From NCBI RefSeq assembly GCF_024448935.1, contig NZ_JAMOIE010000001.1, positions 1 to 64,000 of the forward strand: 64,000 nt of DNA. The letters run 5' to 3'. Position numbers and translations under genes: made by a program. The notes under the pieces were generated by a model that was not told the origin of the DNA, did not search any database, and saw only the letters and a program-made list of their open reading frames with translations. Source of the DNA: Stutzerimonas stutzeri (GTDB lineage: Bacteria > Pseudomonadota > Gammaproteobacteria > Pseudomonadales > Pseudomonadaceae). Of the stretch, positions 63,963-64,000 are shown piece after piece (the stretch's first letter is position 1; every line of letters starts with the position of its first letter).

Positions 63963-64000
63963 AACCCGTCCTGTGGCCTATCGAGCAGACCGAGCTCGTA

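Overview
The window is high-GC, densely coding gammaproteobacterial chromosome, most likely the Stutzerimonas (Pseudomonas stutzeri) group. The evidence is a di-haem cytochrome c4 of the P. stutzeri type, the KinB/AlgB pair next to AmpDh2, DsbA and EngB homologues in the order known from P. aeruginosa, a glpQ-folA-YitT-yfcE-ilvD block that also recalls P. aeruginosa, and Pseudomonas-type REP palindromes. No tRNA, rRNA, CRISPR array, prophage, insertion sequence or integrase was seen. This is ordinary chromosome with small signs of decay and repeat activity, not a genomic island.

Layout. 0-7.1 kb: an iron(III)-type ABC permease, the glycine cleavage genes gcvT-gcvH-gcvP, and engB facing them. 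7.2-14.6 kb: cytochrome c4, dsbA, an endonuclease/exonuclease/phosphatase protein, a gutted diguanylate cyclase, ampDh2, a frameshifted DUF1330 gene and the kinB-algB two-component operon. 14.8-18.1 kb: a stress-type cluster (DUF2383 protein, a small exported protein behind a strong sigma-54 promoter match, a DUF1328 membrane peptide), a structured stretch that may be a small RNA, an SpmA-SpmB fusion and an AbrB-family remnant. 18.2-23.7 kb: a TAXI-TRAP transporter, a Na/Pi cotransporter remnant and a periplasmic double-Cache protein with an FNR/ANR-type box upstream. 23.9-33.2 kb: recC-recB-recD. recC carries two in-frame repeat insertions, and the 5' end of recD is tandemly duplicated. 33.3-36 kb: an AEC carrier, an intact diguanylate cyclase and an acyl-CoA thioesterase. 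36.1-43.2 kb: the Pho regulon pstS-pstC-pstA-pstB-phoU with two Pho boxes. 43.2-48.2 kb: a divergent LysR/EamA pair and a GTPase-DUF3482/DUF2868 operon. 48.2-52.7 kb: a tripartite tricarboxylate transporter divergent from a class III CoA transferase. 52.8-59.3 kb: glpQ (possible Pho box), folA, a YitT membrane protein, yfcE, an FAD oxidoreductase, a gene remnant and ilvD. 59.5-64 kb: a spermidine/putrescine-type ABC operon.

How the parts connect. Phosphate supply links pst-phoU, probably glpQ, and historically the lost Na/Pi cotransporter. Envelope and alginate control links KinB/AlgB, AmpDh2 and DsbA. Two carboxylate-type uptake systems (TRAP-TAXI and TctABC) sit near one CoA transferase. 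The least ordinary signals are the repeat insertions inside recC, the 176-bp duplication at recD, the sigma-54/small-protein/structured-RNA stretch at 15.4-16.2 kb, and five decayed genes, four of them between 9.7 and 22.6 kb. I did not find an unambiguous new multi-gene system.
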